From an uncultured Acetatifactor sp. (GTDB taxonomy: Bacteria; Bacillota; Clostridia; Lachnospirales; Lachnospiraceae): a stretch of 64,000 bases of DNA. The stretch is from contig CATKXX010000012.1 of NCBI GenBank assembly GCA_949840935.1, positions 1-64,000 of the forward strand, given 5' to 3'. The position numbers and the translations under genes were made by a program. This document shows, piece by piece, positions 44,737 to 52,760 of this stretch (positions are counted from its first letter, which is position 1; each line of letters opens with the position of its first letter). The notes under the pieces are model-generated. The model had not been told where the DNA came from and did not search any database. It worked only from the letters and a program-made list of their open reading frames with translations.

Positions 44737-44762
44737 GCAATAAGCCAGGCCGCCATGCCTGC
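44737..44762. repeat. Second copy of the dispersed 26-bp repeat
   Basis: GCAATAAGCCAGGCCGCCAT followed by GCCTGC matches the complement of 7946-7971 at 22 of 26 positions. As there, it lies between a gene and its terminator hairpin. Confidence 0.55.
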
Positions 44763-44806
44763 GGCGGAATCTCTGATTATGGATACCGCCTGACATGCAG
44801 ATCGGT

Positions 44807-46438
44807 TTATTTTGGGTCGTCTGTTTCTTCCAGATACATCCTGGCCTCATAAGGACGCAGAATCATTGCTTTCTCTCCGTCTTTGTAATTACTGATGAGC
44901 AGTTTTGCATTCGCCGGCTCCTCCAGCGGGCAATCCACCGTGCGGCCATAAAAGTTACAGACGACAAGCAGCCGGGAATCCTCATTCTCCCTGGTATAGG
45001 CGAAGATATTTTCATCCTCCTCAAGCAGCATGCTGAATCTGCCGTCCACAAACACGGGATATTTCCTGCGCAGACGAATCAATTCCCTGTAACATCCAAA
45101 AACAGAGTCCCCATCCTCAACCTGCCGGGCTGCATTGATCTTCCTGTAATTTGGATTCACCCGGATCCATGGCGTTCCCTTTGTAAATCCTGCATTTTCC
45201 TCCTCATTCCACTGCATGGGAGTCCTCGCATTGTCACGGCTCTTTGCATGGATAGAGCGCAGAACGTCTTCCTCTTTATATCCTTTTTCCAAACGGTCGC
45301 TATATAAATTCAGTGTTTCAATATCCCGATATTCTTCAATCTCATATGCCACATTGGTCATGCCAAGCTCCTCGCCCTGATAGATATAAGGAGTCCCCTG
45401 CATCCCATGAAGAAGGATTGCCAGCATTTTAGCTGATTCTTCCCAATATTCCCTATCATTTCCCCAGCGGGAAACGATCCTGGGCAGATCGTGATTGTTC
45501 CAGAACAGGCTGTTCCAGCCCTTTCCATACAGCTGTGTCTGCCAACGCCCGAACACCTCCTTAAGCTTCTGAAAAGGCAGGGGCGCCAGATCCCACTTTT
45601 CCTTTCCCTCCACCTGATCGAGGCAGATATGCTCGAACTGGAATACCATGGACAATTCACTGTTGTCAGGATTGCTGTACAGCTTCGCAAGCTCCGGCGT
45701 AGCTCCCCAGGCTTCTCCCACTGTGACCAGGTCGGCCTTCTGAAAGGTCTCCCGGCTCAATTCTCTCAAATATTCATGAAGGCGCGGCCCGTTATTTGTA
45801 ATGCCCCTGTCCGGTTCCTTTGCAATCTGATCGATCACATCCAGGCGGAACCCTCCTACACCCTTCCCTGTCCACCAGTTGATCATATCATAAATTTCCC
45901 GGCGCAGCCTGGGATTCTCCCAATTCAGATCCGGCTGCTTCACAGAAAACTGATGGAAATAATACTGCCCTACCTCCGGAACCCATTCCCATGCAGATCC
46001 TCCAAAAGCTGCCCGCATGTCATTGGGAAGCTCTCCCTCCACACCATCACGCCAGACATAATAATCATGATACGGGTTTTCTCTGCTTTTCCTGGCCTCC
46101 CGGAACCAGCGGTGCTCATCTGAGGAATGATTCAGCACTAAATCCATAATAATACGGATGTTATGCTTTCCCGCCTCCCGAATCAGCTCTTCCATGTCTT
46201 CCAATGTGCCAAACACAGGATCTATGTCCTGATAATCGGAAATATCATATCCGTTGTCATCCTGCGGCGACCTGCATACGGGGGAAAGCCAGACAGCGTC
46301 TATTCCCAGATTTTCCAGATAGTCCAGCTTTGATATGATCCCCTGCAGATCCCCTGTGCCATCTCCATTGCTGTCTGCAAAGCTGCGGGGATAAATCTGA
46401 TAAATCACAGCGTTTTTCCACCATTTGTCCCTGTTCAT
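44807..46438 (-). CDS. GH13 alpha-glucosidase (oligo-1,6-glucosidase type)
   Basis: 543 residues, cytoplasmic (no signal peptide). It hydrolyses alpha-glucosidic bonds of isomaltose-like or malto-oligosaccharides. Catalytic residues are Asp in GGFRLDVIDQI (about 199), Glu in TVGEAWG (about 241) and Asp in WNNHDLPR (about 315). DLVLNHSSDEH and RDNARTPMQW are typical of the GH13_31 group. ATG 46438 has GAGG six bases upstream. It follows the CmpB-like gene by about 40 bases. It could process sugars imported by systems such as the one at 2486-7694. Confidence 0.93.
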   Translation of the reverse strand: MNRDKWWKNAVIYQIYPRSFADSNGDGTGDLQGIISKLDYLENLGIDAVWLSPVCRSPQDDNGYDISDYQDIDPVFGTLEDMEELIREAGKHNIRIIMDLVLNHSSDEHRWFREARKSRENPYHDYYVWRDGVEGELPNDMRAAFGGSAWEWVPEVGQYYFHQFSVKQPDLNWENPRLRREIYDMINWWTGKGVGGFRLDVIDQIAKEPDRGITNNGPRLHEYLRELSRETFQKADLVTVGEAWGATPELAKLYSNPDNSELSMVFQFEHICLDQVEGKEKWDLAPLPFQKLKEVFGRWQTQLYGKGWNSLFWNNHDLPRIVSRWGNDREYWEESAKMLAILLHGMQGTPYIYQGEELGMTNVAYEIEEYRDIETLNLYSDRLEKGYKEEDVLRSIHAKSRDNARTPMQWNEEENAGFTKGTPWIRVNPNYRKINAARQVEDGDSVFGCYRELIRLRRKYPVFVDGRFSMLLEEDENIFAYTRENEDSRLLVVCNFYGRTVDCPLEEPANAKLLISNYKDGEKAMILRPYEARMYLEETDDPK

Positions 46439-46480
46439 CCCATTCCTCATTTCCACGCAAGTCCTGCGCATTCGGTGATC

Positions 46481-47476
46481 TTACCCTTTTCTGGAAAGAT
46501 TATTTTTCAGCTCATCCAAATATTCCTTAAACCTTACAGAAGTCATCCCGGGATTAGACCGGAGCAAGTCTCTCTGAAAGAAATTTCTAAGCGCGCTGAG
46601 TCGTTTCCCATCCTCTATATTGGCTGTATACTTCTCCTTCAGTTCTGCAAGCTCCTCCCCGACAGCTTCATGATATCCTGACGGCTTCGTCTGGGCCAGG
46701 CTGAGAATGCTGGCCAGCCTGCCCTCGATGCCGGATTTCAGATCCTCCATACGCACAGACAGGCCTTCCGCAATGGATTCCTTCCTCGCGTTGATTTCAT
46801 CATTCCAGACCTCCCTGCGGTATTCCCTGGCCTCCCTGCGTCTTTCCCGTTCTTCCTTATAATTCTCCCATTCCGCGTTGGCAGAGGCCCAAATCTCATC
46901 CAGGCTTTTCTGTATATGTACCAGCTCCAGCTTCGCCCGCTCCATTTTGATCAGGACATCGCGCAAATCGATAGCCGCCTTGAAGGAAAGGGCAAAATCA
47001 ATGACAATAACCACAGTAAGGGCTATGGTAGCCACTGTAAGCAGCTGGCCGGGAATAGATAACACAAGCTTTTCCACAGGCACATGTACAATCTCCGTCA
47101 TAAGGATTGTGAGAAACCCCCAGGCAAGCGTTGTACCCAGGCAGATATGCCCCTGGAAATTAAACGGCTGATTGGAATAGTCCCAATACCGGACCTTAAA
47201 CAGCGCCTCCATAGTAACACCTGTTATATACTCCAGGATCGTAGCACCCACGCATCCTGCCAGATAAGTCATGACAATATTATCCCTAAAGGGCATGGAA
47301 ACAACCAGCATCATAATACCGCCGCTTCCATAAAGCGGCAGGAACGGCCCCCGCATAAACCCTCTGTTCGTAAGCTTCCTGGTGTGGATGGACACATGTG
47401 TGGATTCAATGCACCACCCGATAAAGCAATAGAAATAAAAAAAGAACAACCACTGGATCACCGTATAATGATACAT
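46481..47476 (-). CDS. CmpB-like membrane protein (putative ABC-transporter type IV)
   Basis: 331 residues from ATG 47476 with GGAGG seven bases upstream. About five membrane segments lie in the first 185 residues (WLFFFYFYCFIGWCIES, GGIMMLVVSMPF, LGTTLAWGFLTILM, LTVATIALTVVIVIDF). The motif pattern CFIGWCIES...NRGFMRGPFLPLYG is typical of the CmpB family. The last 150 residues are a charged coiled coil (WENYKEERERRREAREYRR). Transport function is unproven. Confidence 0.85.
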   Translation of the reverse strand: MYHYTVIQWLFFFYFYCFIGWCIESTHVSIHTRKLTNRGFMRGPFLPLYGSGGIMMLVVSMPFRDNIVMTYLAGCVGATILEYITGVTMEALFKVRYWDYSNQPFNFQGHICLGTTLAWGFLTILMTEIVHVPVEKLVLSIPGQLLTVATIALTVVIVIDFALSFKAAIDLRDVLIKMERAKLELVHIQKSLDEIWASANAEWENYKEERERRREAREYRREVWNDEINARKESIAEGLSVRMEDLKSGIEGRLASILSLAQTKPSGYHEAVGEELAELKEKYTANIEDGKRLSALRNFFQRDLLRSNPGMTSVRFKEYLDELKNNLSRKG

Positions 47477-47662
47477 AACTTTCCTCCTGTACTCCCGCGT
47501 TCGGATTGCCGAAGCGTCCCGTCCGTTCTCCCGCATTCAGGCTGCCGAAGCGTCCCGTCCGTTCTCCCGCATTCAGGCTGCCAAAGCGTCCCGTCCGTTT
47601 TCCCGCATTCAGGCTGCCAAAGCGTCCCGTCCGTTCTCCCGCATTCAGGCTGCCGAAGCGCT
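47477..47662. repeat. 36-bp tandem repeat in the intergenic region
   Basis: Units begin at 47508, 47544, 47580, 47616 and 47652 (the last partial), differing at one or two bases each. They fill the space between the S4-protein stop (47663) and the CmpB start (47476). The minus-strand frame through them is open but starts inside the S4 gene in another frame, so I treat the tract as non-coding. Confidence 0.85.
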
Positions 47663-48433
47663 CTATCTGTACACCGCCGCTTCCACCGTGAGCTTTCCCT
47701 TCCGGGTCTTTCCTGGTTCTCCCACAATGCGAAATTTCCCATAGCCTCTGGCGTTCACGGTTTCATCCTGTTTGAGAAGCCTGGAATTGTTTTCACAGAG
47801 GCGGCCGTCCACATAGACCTTCCCCCCGCGGAACAGGGCAAGGCTTTTCTCCCTTGACATATTATATACTTTTGCGACCACAGCGTCAATGCGCAGGGAC
47901 TGCACCTGAATGCTGACAGGAACAGGCTCCTCCCGGGGCAGCTCCTCTACACTCTCCACCACACTACACTGCACATTTGTATGTTTGACCTGCTTCAGGT
48001 TATCGCAGAGAAACGGCGCTATGGAGGATACACAAAAAAGGCAGGCTTCCCTCTCACCTGCCCTGATATCTCCAAGTGTGCTCCTCTCAATTCCCAGATT
48101 CATCAGCGCACCCAGGAAGTCCCTGTGTGACAGGGTTTCCGCAAATTTATCCATCCGGGGCCTGATATGGACACAGACAATGGGAAAGGGCATTTCATAT
48201 CCCATCTGTGCCTCCTCCCCGAAGCGGATCATCTTGCGGTCGGCATCCTCATATCCCCCGCTCAAGGTATAGCCCACATAGCCAAGCTCCTGTTCCATCC
48301 GGTGGAACACATCCAGCCCGTCCAGCCCCAAAAACCCGGTAAATGTGTATATTCCCTGGGAATAAGCACGCTCCGCCAGATCGCGGAACCTGTTTTTCAA
48401 CTGTTGTATTTCCTTTTCGTTCTCCTGCGACAC
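47663..48433 (-). CDS. YlmH-like S4-domain RNA-binding protein
   Basis: 256 residues. GTG 48433 is chosen because GGAGG lies six bases upstream; the open frame further back has no site or conserved sequence. The N-terminal part (FTGFLGLDGLDVFHRMEQELG, GYEDADRKMIRFG) and the C-terminal S4 domain (LRIDAVVAKVYNMSREKSLALFRGGKVYVDGRLCENNSRLLKQDE) match YlmH. In Bacillus and Streptococcus, YlmH sits in the division cluster and associates with ribosomes. Here it is away from that cluster. Confidence 0.88.
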   Translation of the reverse strand: MSQENEKEIQQLKNRFRDLAERAYSQGIYTFTGFLGLDGLDVFHRMEQELGYVGYTLSGGYEDADRKMIRFGEEAQMGYEMPFPIVCVHIRPRMDKFAETLSHRDFLGALMNLGIERSTLGDIRAGEREACLFCVSSIAPFLCDNLKQVKHTNVQCSVVESVEELPREEPVPVSIQVQSLRIDAVVAKVYNMSREKSLALFRGGKVYVDGRLCENNSRLLKQDETVNARGYGKFRIVGEPGKTRKGKLTVEAAVYR

Positions 48434-48479
48434 ATGAAACCTCCTTAAAGCATGCTTTGAACGTGTTTTGAAAATGCTT

Positions 48480-49412
48480 TCAGCTGAAGCTGATGATCTC
48501 CTCCTTCGGTGCGCGGGTCTTCTCCACGCTGACCGCATGCAGGACAGGCCCTTCCCCATTATACTCCTGGCGGTACTCCCTGGATACGGTGGCTGTCAAC
48601 CGGATCCATTCCCGATCCTTCAGGGCACCCGCCCCCGCATATTCGCAGGCGTAGCCCAAAAACGCCATATCGTCCGCACAGCAGGTCATGGCCATGCGGC
48701 CGGGCACAAAGTAATCCTCGGAAAAGCCCTCTGGCTTCAGCACCATGGCCACAAACTGGAGCTTCTTTCCTATATAACGTTCCAGATGATCCATGGAATC
48801 CAGGTACCAGATTCCATACCCCGCATTATCCAGCACAATAATGTCCTGATTCAGGTCGTAGGGAAGATCCTCCTCGAATATCTCATCAATCTCACCGTTA
48901 GAGTCTTCAAAAATCACATCCGCGGAAGGATTCACTGCCTTAATGTTCCTCTTATAAGAATTCAGGTCATTCCGCACATCGTCACAGCGGTTAAATATGA
49001 TCATCTCCGACTTCCGGATCATTTCCGCCAGCAGAGAGCGCATATTGGTATAATACATAGGAAATGTAGAACCGTCAATGGTAGTAATCTGCTGCTCGAT
49101 CTTCCAGTGCCAGGGAAGCCTTGCGTTTTTATAATTCCACATGCCGTTGAATTCCACAATAATTCTCTCCGGCCTGTGTTTCTTATCCAGCTCCATCAGA
49201 TGAGAGGGGGTAAAGTCCGCCTCCTCCTCGATCAGCTCTATTTCCGTACGGCTTTGTTTTAAAAGCCCCTCATCATACTCGTTCTCCCCCTCCTCGCAGA
49301 GGATCAGCAGAGTCTTTCCCCTGATCTGGAAATAGGGCTGCGCCAGTGTAAAACAGATAAATTCGGTTTTTCCGCTCTCCAGAAAACCATTAATCATATA
49401 TACGGGTTTCAT
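48480..49412 (-). CDS. CobW-like P-loop GTPase without CXCC motif
   Basis: 310 residues with a Walker A-like GFLESGKTEF (about 9-18) and a fold similar to its neighbour, but no CXCC metal-binding motif and no histidine-rich stretch. It has a C-terminal beta-rich domain (LQFVAMVLKPEGFSEDYFVPGRMAMTCCADDMAFLGY). The two genes are 61 bases apart on the same strand. Possibly a divergent metallochaperone or a partner of a permease elsewhere. Function unknown. Confidence 0.8.
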   Translation of the reverse strand: MKPVYMINGFLESGKTEFICFTLAQPYFQIRGKTLLILCEEGENEYDEGLLKQSRTEIELIEEEADFTPSHLMELDKKHRPERIIVEFNGMWNYKNARLPWHWKIEQQITTIDGSTFPMYYTNMRSLLAEMIRKSEMIIFNRCDDVRNDLNSYKRNIKAVNPSADVIFEDSNGEIDEIFEEDLPYDLNQDIIVLDNAGYGIWYLDSMDHLERYIGKKLQFVAMVLKPEGFSEDYFVPGRMAMTCCADDMAFLGYACEYAGAGALKDREWIRLTATVSREYRQEYNGEGPVLHAVSVEKTRAPKEEIISFS

Positions 49413-49473
49413 CTTAAATCCGCCTTTCCAAACAGCATCCTAATAGCAATGCCCCACGGGCATACGCAGGCGG

Positions 49474-50622
49474 TCATACGCCAAACAGCTCCGCCAGCTT
49501 TTCTTCTTTTAATTCGGAACCAATGACACAGATTTTGCCTGTGACCTCTGGCTTACCGCTTCTGATTTCATGCTCCTCAGGAACATAGTCGTAATAAATC
49601 CATGTTCCGTCCTCCGCCGGAACCATGCCCTTTGCACGGAGCACAGCCCCATATTCACCGCTGTCAAGGGCAGTCAGGATATCTTCAAGCTTCTTCCTCG
49701 TAAAGACTGCGGGAGTCTCCATGCCCCAGCTGGTAAATACCTCGTCCGCATGATGGTGGTGATGGTCATGTTCACAGCCACATTCGCCATCGTGGTGATG
49801 ATGGTGTTCATGGTGCTCATGGTCGCTGCATTCTTCCTCGTGGTGATGATGATGTTCATGGCCACAACATTCTTCCCCGTCATGATGATGGTGATGCTCG
49901 TGGCCGCTGCATTCTTCCTCGTCATGATGATGGTGATGCTCGTGGCCGCTGCATTCTTCCTCGTCGTGGTGATGTTGGTGCTCATGGGCACGCTCCAGCA
50001 GCTCCTTCATCATATCCTCCAATGTATCCGCGCCCTCGATGGTCTCCAGCACAGCCGCGCCCTCCAGCTGATCCAGCGGGGTGGTGATGATCGTCGCCCT
50101 TTCGTTGTGCTCACGGATCAGCTCCACACACTGCTTCAGCTTATCGCCCGTTACCTTGTCAGTGCGGCTCAGCATAATGGTTCCCGCATACTCAATCTGG
50201 TTGATAAAGAATTCTCCGAAATTCTTAATATACATTTTTGCCTTAGATGCATCCACCACAGCCACGGCGCTGTTGACCTGCACATCCAGATCCGCCGCCA
50301 CATTTTCCACTGCCCGTATCACATCGGAAAGCTTGCCGACGCCGGAGGGCTCGATGAGGATACGCTCCGGCGCGTATTTCTCGATTACTTCCTTTAAGGA
50401 GGCTCCGAAGTCGCCTACCAGGGAACAGCAGATACAGCCGGAATTCATCTCCTTGATCTCGATACCCGCCTCCTTTAAGAAGCCCCCGTCAATGCCGATC
50501 TCACCGAATTCATTCTCGATCAGCACCGTCTTGCTGCCGTCCAACGCTTCCTTTAAAAGCTTCTTGATGAGAGTGGTCTTTCCCGCTCCCAGAAAACCGG
50601 AAAAAATATCTATCTTTGTCAT
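49474..50622 (-). CDS. CobW/ZNG1-type G3E GTPase with histidine-rich metal-binding region
   Basis: 382 residues. Walker A GFLGAGKT is at 9-16, the metal-site motif GCICC at 62-66 (Cys63-x-Cys65-Cys66), and SRTDKV gives guanine specificity. Residues about 210-290 are a tandem of 14-residue units (HEHHHHHDEEECSG type) with many His, Glu and Cys. A C-terminal CobW_C domain follows (KLEDILTALDSGEYGAVLRAKGMV). Known relatives deliver zinc (ZNG1/YeiR, YciC) or cobalt. Zinc is likely here but not proven. No Zur box was identified upstream. Confidence 0.9.
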   Translation of the reverse strand: MTKIDIFSGFLGAGKTTLIKKLLKEALDGSKTVLIENEFGEIGIDGGFLKEAGIEIKEMNSGCICCSLVGDFGASLKEVIEKYAPERILIEPSGVGKLSDVIRAVENVAADLDVQVNSAVAVVDASKAKMYIKNFGEFFINQIEYAGTIMLSRTDKVTGDKLKQCVELIREHNERATIITTPLDQLEGAAVLETIEGADTLEDMMKELLERAHEHQHHHDEEECSGHEHHHHHDEEECSGHEHHHHHDGEECCGHEHHHHHEEECSDHEHHEHHHHHDGECGCEHDHHHHHADEVFTSWGMETPAVFTRKKLEDILTALDSGEYGAVLRAKGMVPAEDGTWIYYDYVPEEHEIRSGKPEVTGKICVIGSELKEEKLAELFGV

Positions 50623-50700
50623 TTTAGTCCTTCCTTTCTATCCTGTCTCTATATGGCATTGAAAGCCGTTTTGCTCCTGCCAAATCATATTTTCCGACTT

Positions 50701-52299
50701 TTACAGAGTTTTGTCAAGAAAAGCTACGAAGCTTTCCACCATATCCGGGTCAAACATGGTTCCCGCATTCCGCTGCAGCTTCTCGATGGCGGCCTCGCTG
50801 CTCACATCTGCCTTCTTGGCATTGGGAATGGCCCAGTTGCAATAATTATTTACAATCCTGATCATGCGGGATTCCACAGGGATTTCCTCTCCCTTAAGGC
50901 CCTTCGGGTAGCTGTTTCCATCCCAGTTTTCGTGGGCCGCCAGTATAAACTCCGCAATCCTGTGTGCATTTTGAAATTGAAGCGCCATGTTGTAACCATG
51001 GAATACATGCTTCTTGACCTCCTCGTATTCCTCCGGCGTCCTGGAACGCCCTCGCATCACAAAATTCTCCGGCAGCATGATCAGACCGATATCCTGATAC
51101 TTTGCCGCCATCCTCACCAGTAAGGCCCTGTCCTCGTCAAAGCCCTGCTCCCTCGCAAAACGATAGACTAAATCCATCTCAGCCTTAATGTTTTCACGAT
51201 ACAGGTAACATCTGTCATACAGCTTCTCCACAATATAATCAAGCAGATTCGTCTGCTGCTTCATTTTTTTCTTGTTTTCGTACATCTGCCTGTCGGCCCG
51301 CTGGAAGCATTCCTGCAGGGTCTCCGACCCCCTGTCCCATTCCGCAGCGCCGAATGCTATGGACTGGGGAAAATTAAGGCGTTTATCATTTTTGCAGTTA
51401 TTGGTCACCCGGTCGCAGAAGTCCATGGCCACCTTCATGGAGACATCCCTCATCAGCACATGGAATTCGTCGCCGCCGCATCTGGCCACCACCCATTCCT
51501 CTCTTGACTGGGCCTCCAGCTTCTCCGCAATATAGCGCAGCATCTGATCCCCCGCAACATGCCCGAAAATATCATTCATCAGCTTCAGATTGTTGGCATC
51601 GCCGGAGATCAGTACAATGCGGACATCTTCCTCCGCCTTTTCGCACATTTCCATGGCAGCCGCAAATTTACGGCGGTTCCACAGTCCGGTCAGGGAATCC
51701 TTCTCCGCCAGCGTCTGCAGGACGGTCTCATTGCTCTCCAGCCTGCCGATCTGCTGTTTCTGATGCAGATTATTATATCCCAGGACGGACAACTGATCTG
51801 CGATCAGCGTCAGCGCTTCCAGAATATGGCCGAATTTTTCCTTCGTCTTCACAGGGAACCTGCTGACTCTCCGCAGATACTCCTCCTCATCCACCTCCAG
51901 GCTTCTTGCCAGCTCACGGTACTCCTCCTCCGTAGGCTGCTCCCCCCTCAGACGGATCTGGCCCACCAGCATGGTGGCGATATGTACCCCTTCAATCTCA
52001 ATCTTAATGCCCGCATCGATCAGGCCGCCGGAACGGCTCCTGCGGATGTAGGGAGATTTTCCCTGATAGGAAGCGGCAATGATATCCGGTCCGGAAAAGG
52101 CGCCCGCCTGCTTCTCCCCCTCCTTCTGCCATATCATGTTTGCCGGGAAACGGCAGTAACAGGAATCTCTGGTGATGCGCTCTCCTGAAGGCGCCCTGAC
52201 ACCGATTCCCACTTCAAAAGCCTGTGACAGTGCGTCCATCAACTTCTGCAGCGAATCTATTTCAAAAATATCCTCAAATCTGCATACCTGCTTCTCCAT
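50701..52299 (-). CDS. PocR-GGDEF protein with degenerate HD-GYP-like domain
   Basis: 532 residues. The N-terminal PocR-type sensor (about 1-170; FEDIFEIDSLQKLMDALSQAF...GVRAPSGERIT) is followed by a short coil and a GGDEF diguanylate cyclase domain (about 200-340) with an intact CGGDEF at about 271. The C-terminal part (about 350-532) resembles HD-GYP: HENWDGNSYPKGLKG matches the GYP loop, but the leading HD is changed to QD (AKYQDIGLI). It may make cyclic di-GMP, but breakdown is doubtful. No membrane segments. Confidence 0.85.
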   Translation of the reverse strand: MEKQVCRFEDIFEIDSLQKLMDALSQAFEVGIGVRAPSGERITRDSCYCRFPANMIWQKEGEKQAGAFSGPDIIAASYQGKSPYIRRSRSGGLIDAGIKIEIEGVHIATMLVGQIRLRGEQPTEEEYRELARSLEVDEEEYLRRVSRFPVKTKEKFGHILEALTLIADQLSVLGYNNLHQKQQIGRLESNETVLQTLAEKDSLTGLWNRRKFAAAMEMCEKAEEDVRIVLISGDANNLKLMNDIFGHVAGDQMLRYIAEKLEAQSREEWVVARCGGDEFHVLMRDVSMKVAMDFCDRVTNNCKNDKRLNFPQSIAFGAAEWDRGSETLQECFQRADRQMYENKKKMKQQTNLLDYIVEKLYDRCYLYRENIKAEMDLVYRFAREQGFDEDRALLVRMAAKYQDIGLIMLPENFVMRGRSRTPEEYEEVKKHVFHGYNMALQFQNAHRIAEFILAAHENWDGNSYPKGLKGEEIPVESRMIRIVNNYCNWAIPNAKKADVSSEAAIEKLQRNAGTMFDPDMVESFVAFLDKTL

Positions 52300-52315
52300 T
52301 TATACCGTTCCTTTC

Positions 52316-52358
52316 AAAAAAGACTATTCATGACAGGGCGGCCTGCCACAAACAGTCT
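52316..52358 (-). terminator. rnpB terminator
   Basis: On the minus strand, AGACT at one end pairs with AGTCT at the other, and CAGG with CCTG inside. Mismatches interrupt the stem, and it ends in T5. It lies 16 bases after the RNase P RNA. Confidence 0.75.
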
Positions 52359-52373
52359 CCTTGTATCCAGCGT

Positions 52374-52725
52374 GTAAGCAAGACGATAAGCCGGGTTATG
52401 TCGTTGGATGATCATCTGTCTGGTACGGCTGTCGCCAGCCGCATCTAGCGACCTACCTGAAAGCAGGCCGGGCAAGCCTGTTGCTTTCTTTTTGGTCTTG
52501 CTTCGGATGGGGTTTACATGGCTCTGCGCGTTACCGCGCAGACGGTAGTCTCTTACACTGCCTTTCCACCCTTACCAGCTTATATGCAAGCTGGCGGTAT
52601 CTCTCTGTTGCACTGGCCTTGGAGTCGCCTCCACCGGACGTTATCCGGCATCCTGCCCTGTGAAGCCCGGACTTTCCTCAGCTGCCGCCTGTCAGCGGAC
52701 AGCCGCGATCATCTGTCTTACTTAC
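52374..52725 (-). ncRNA. rnpB: RNase P RNA (class A)
   Basis: The catalytic RNA that trims tRNA 5' ends. Conserved stretches on the minus strand are GAGGAAAGTCCGGGCTTCAC near the 5' end, GGATAACGTCCGGTGG, GACTCCAAGGCCAGTGCAAC, GGTAAGGGTGGAAAGGCAGT, AGAGACTACCG and the 3' AACCCCATCCGAAGC. The two ends pair as P1 (GUAAGUAAGAC with GUCUUGCUUAC), which sets the limits. The A-type architecture is typical of Clostridia, unlike the B-type in Bacillus. It has its own promoter and terminator. Confidence 0.95.
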
Positions 52726-52731
52726 AGGAAA

Positions 52732-52760
52732 ATTATATCCTAAATGAAGCCTCTTTACAA
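52732..52760 (-). promoter_or_regulatory. rnpB promoter
   Basis: Minus-strand TTGTAA (52760-52755), a 17-base spacer and TATAAT (52737-52732), placing the start about seven bases later at the P1 helix. The stop codon TAA of the upstream gene (52755-52757) lies inside the -35 box. Confidence 0.82.

Noticed and set aside
47508-47660. Regular 36-bp repeats that could be taken for a CRISPR array
   Set aside because: The units are contiguous with no unique spacers between them, and no cas genes are present.
47458-47742. 94-codon minus-strand frame made of QPECGRTDGTLW repeats
   Set aside because: Its start lies inside the S4-protein gene in another frame and it lacks a ribosome binding site. The repeat makes any phase that lacks a stop stay open.
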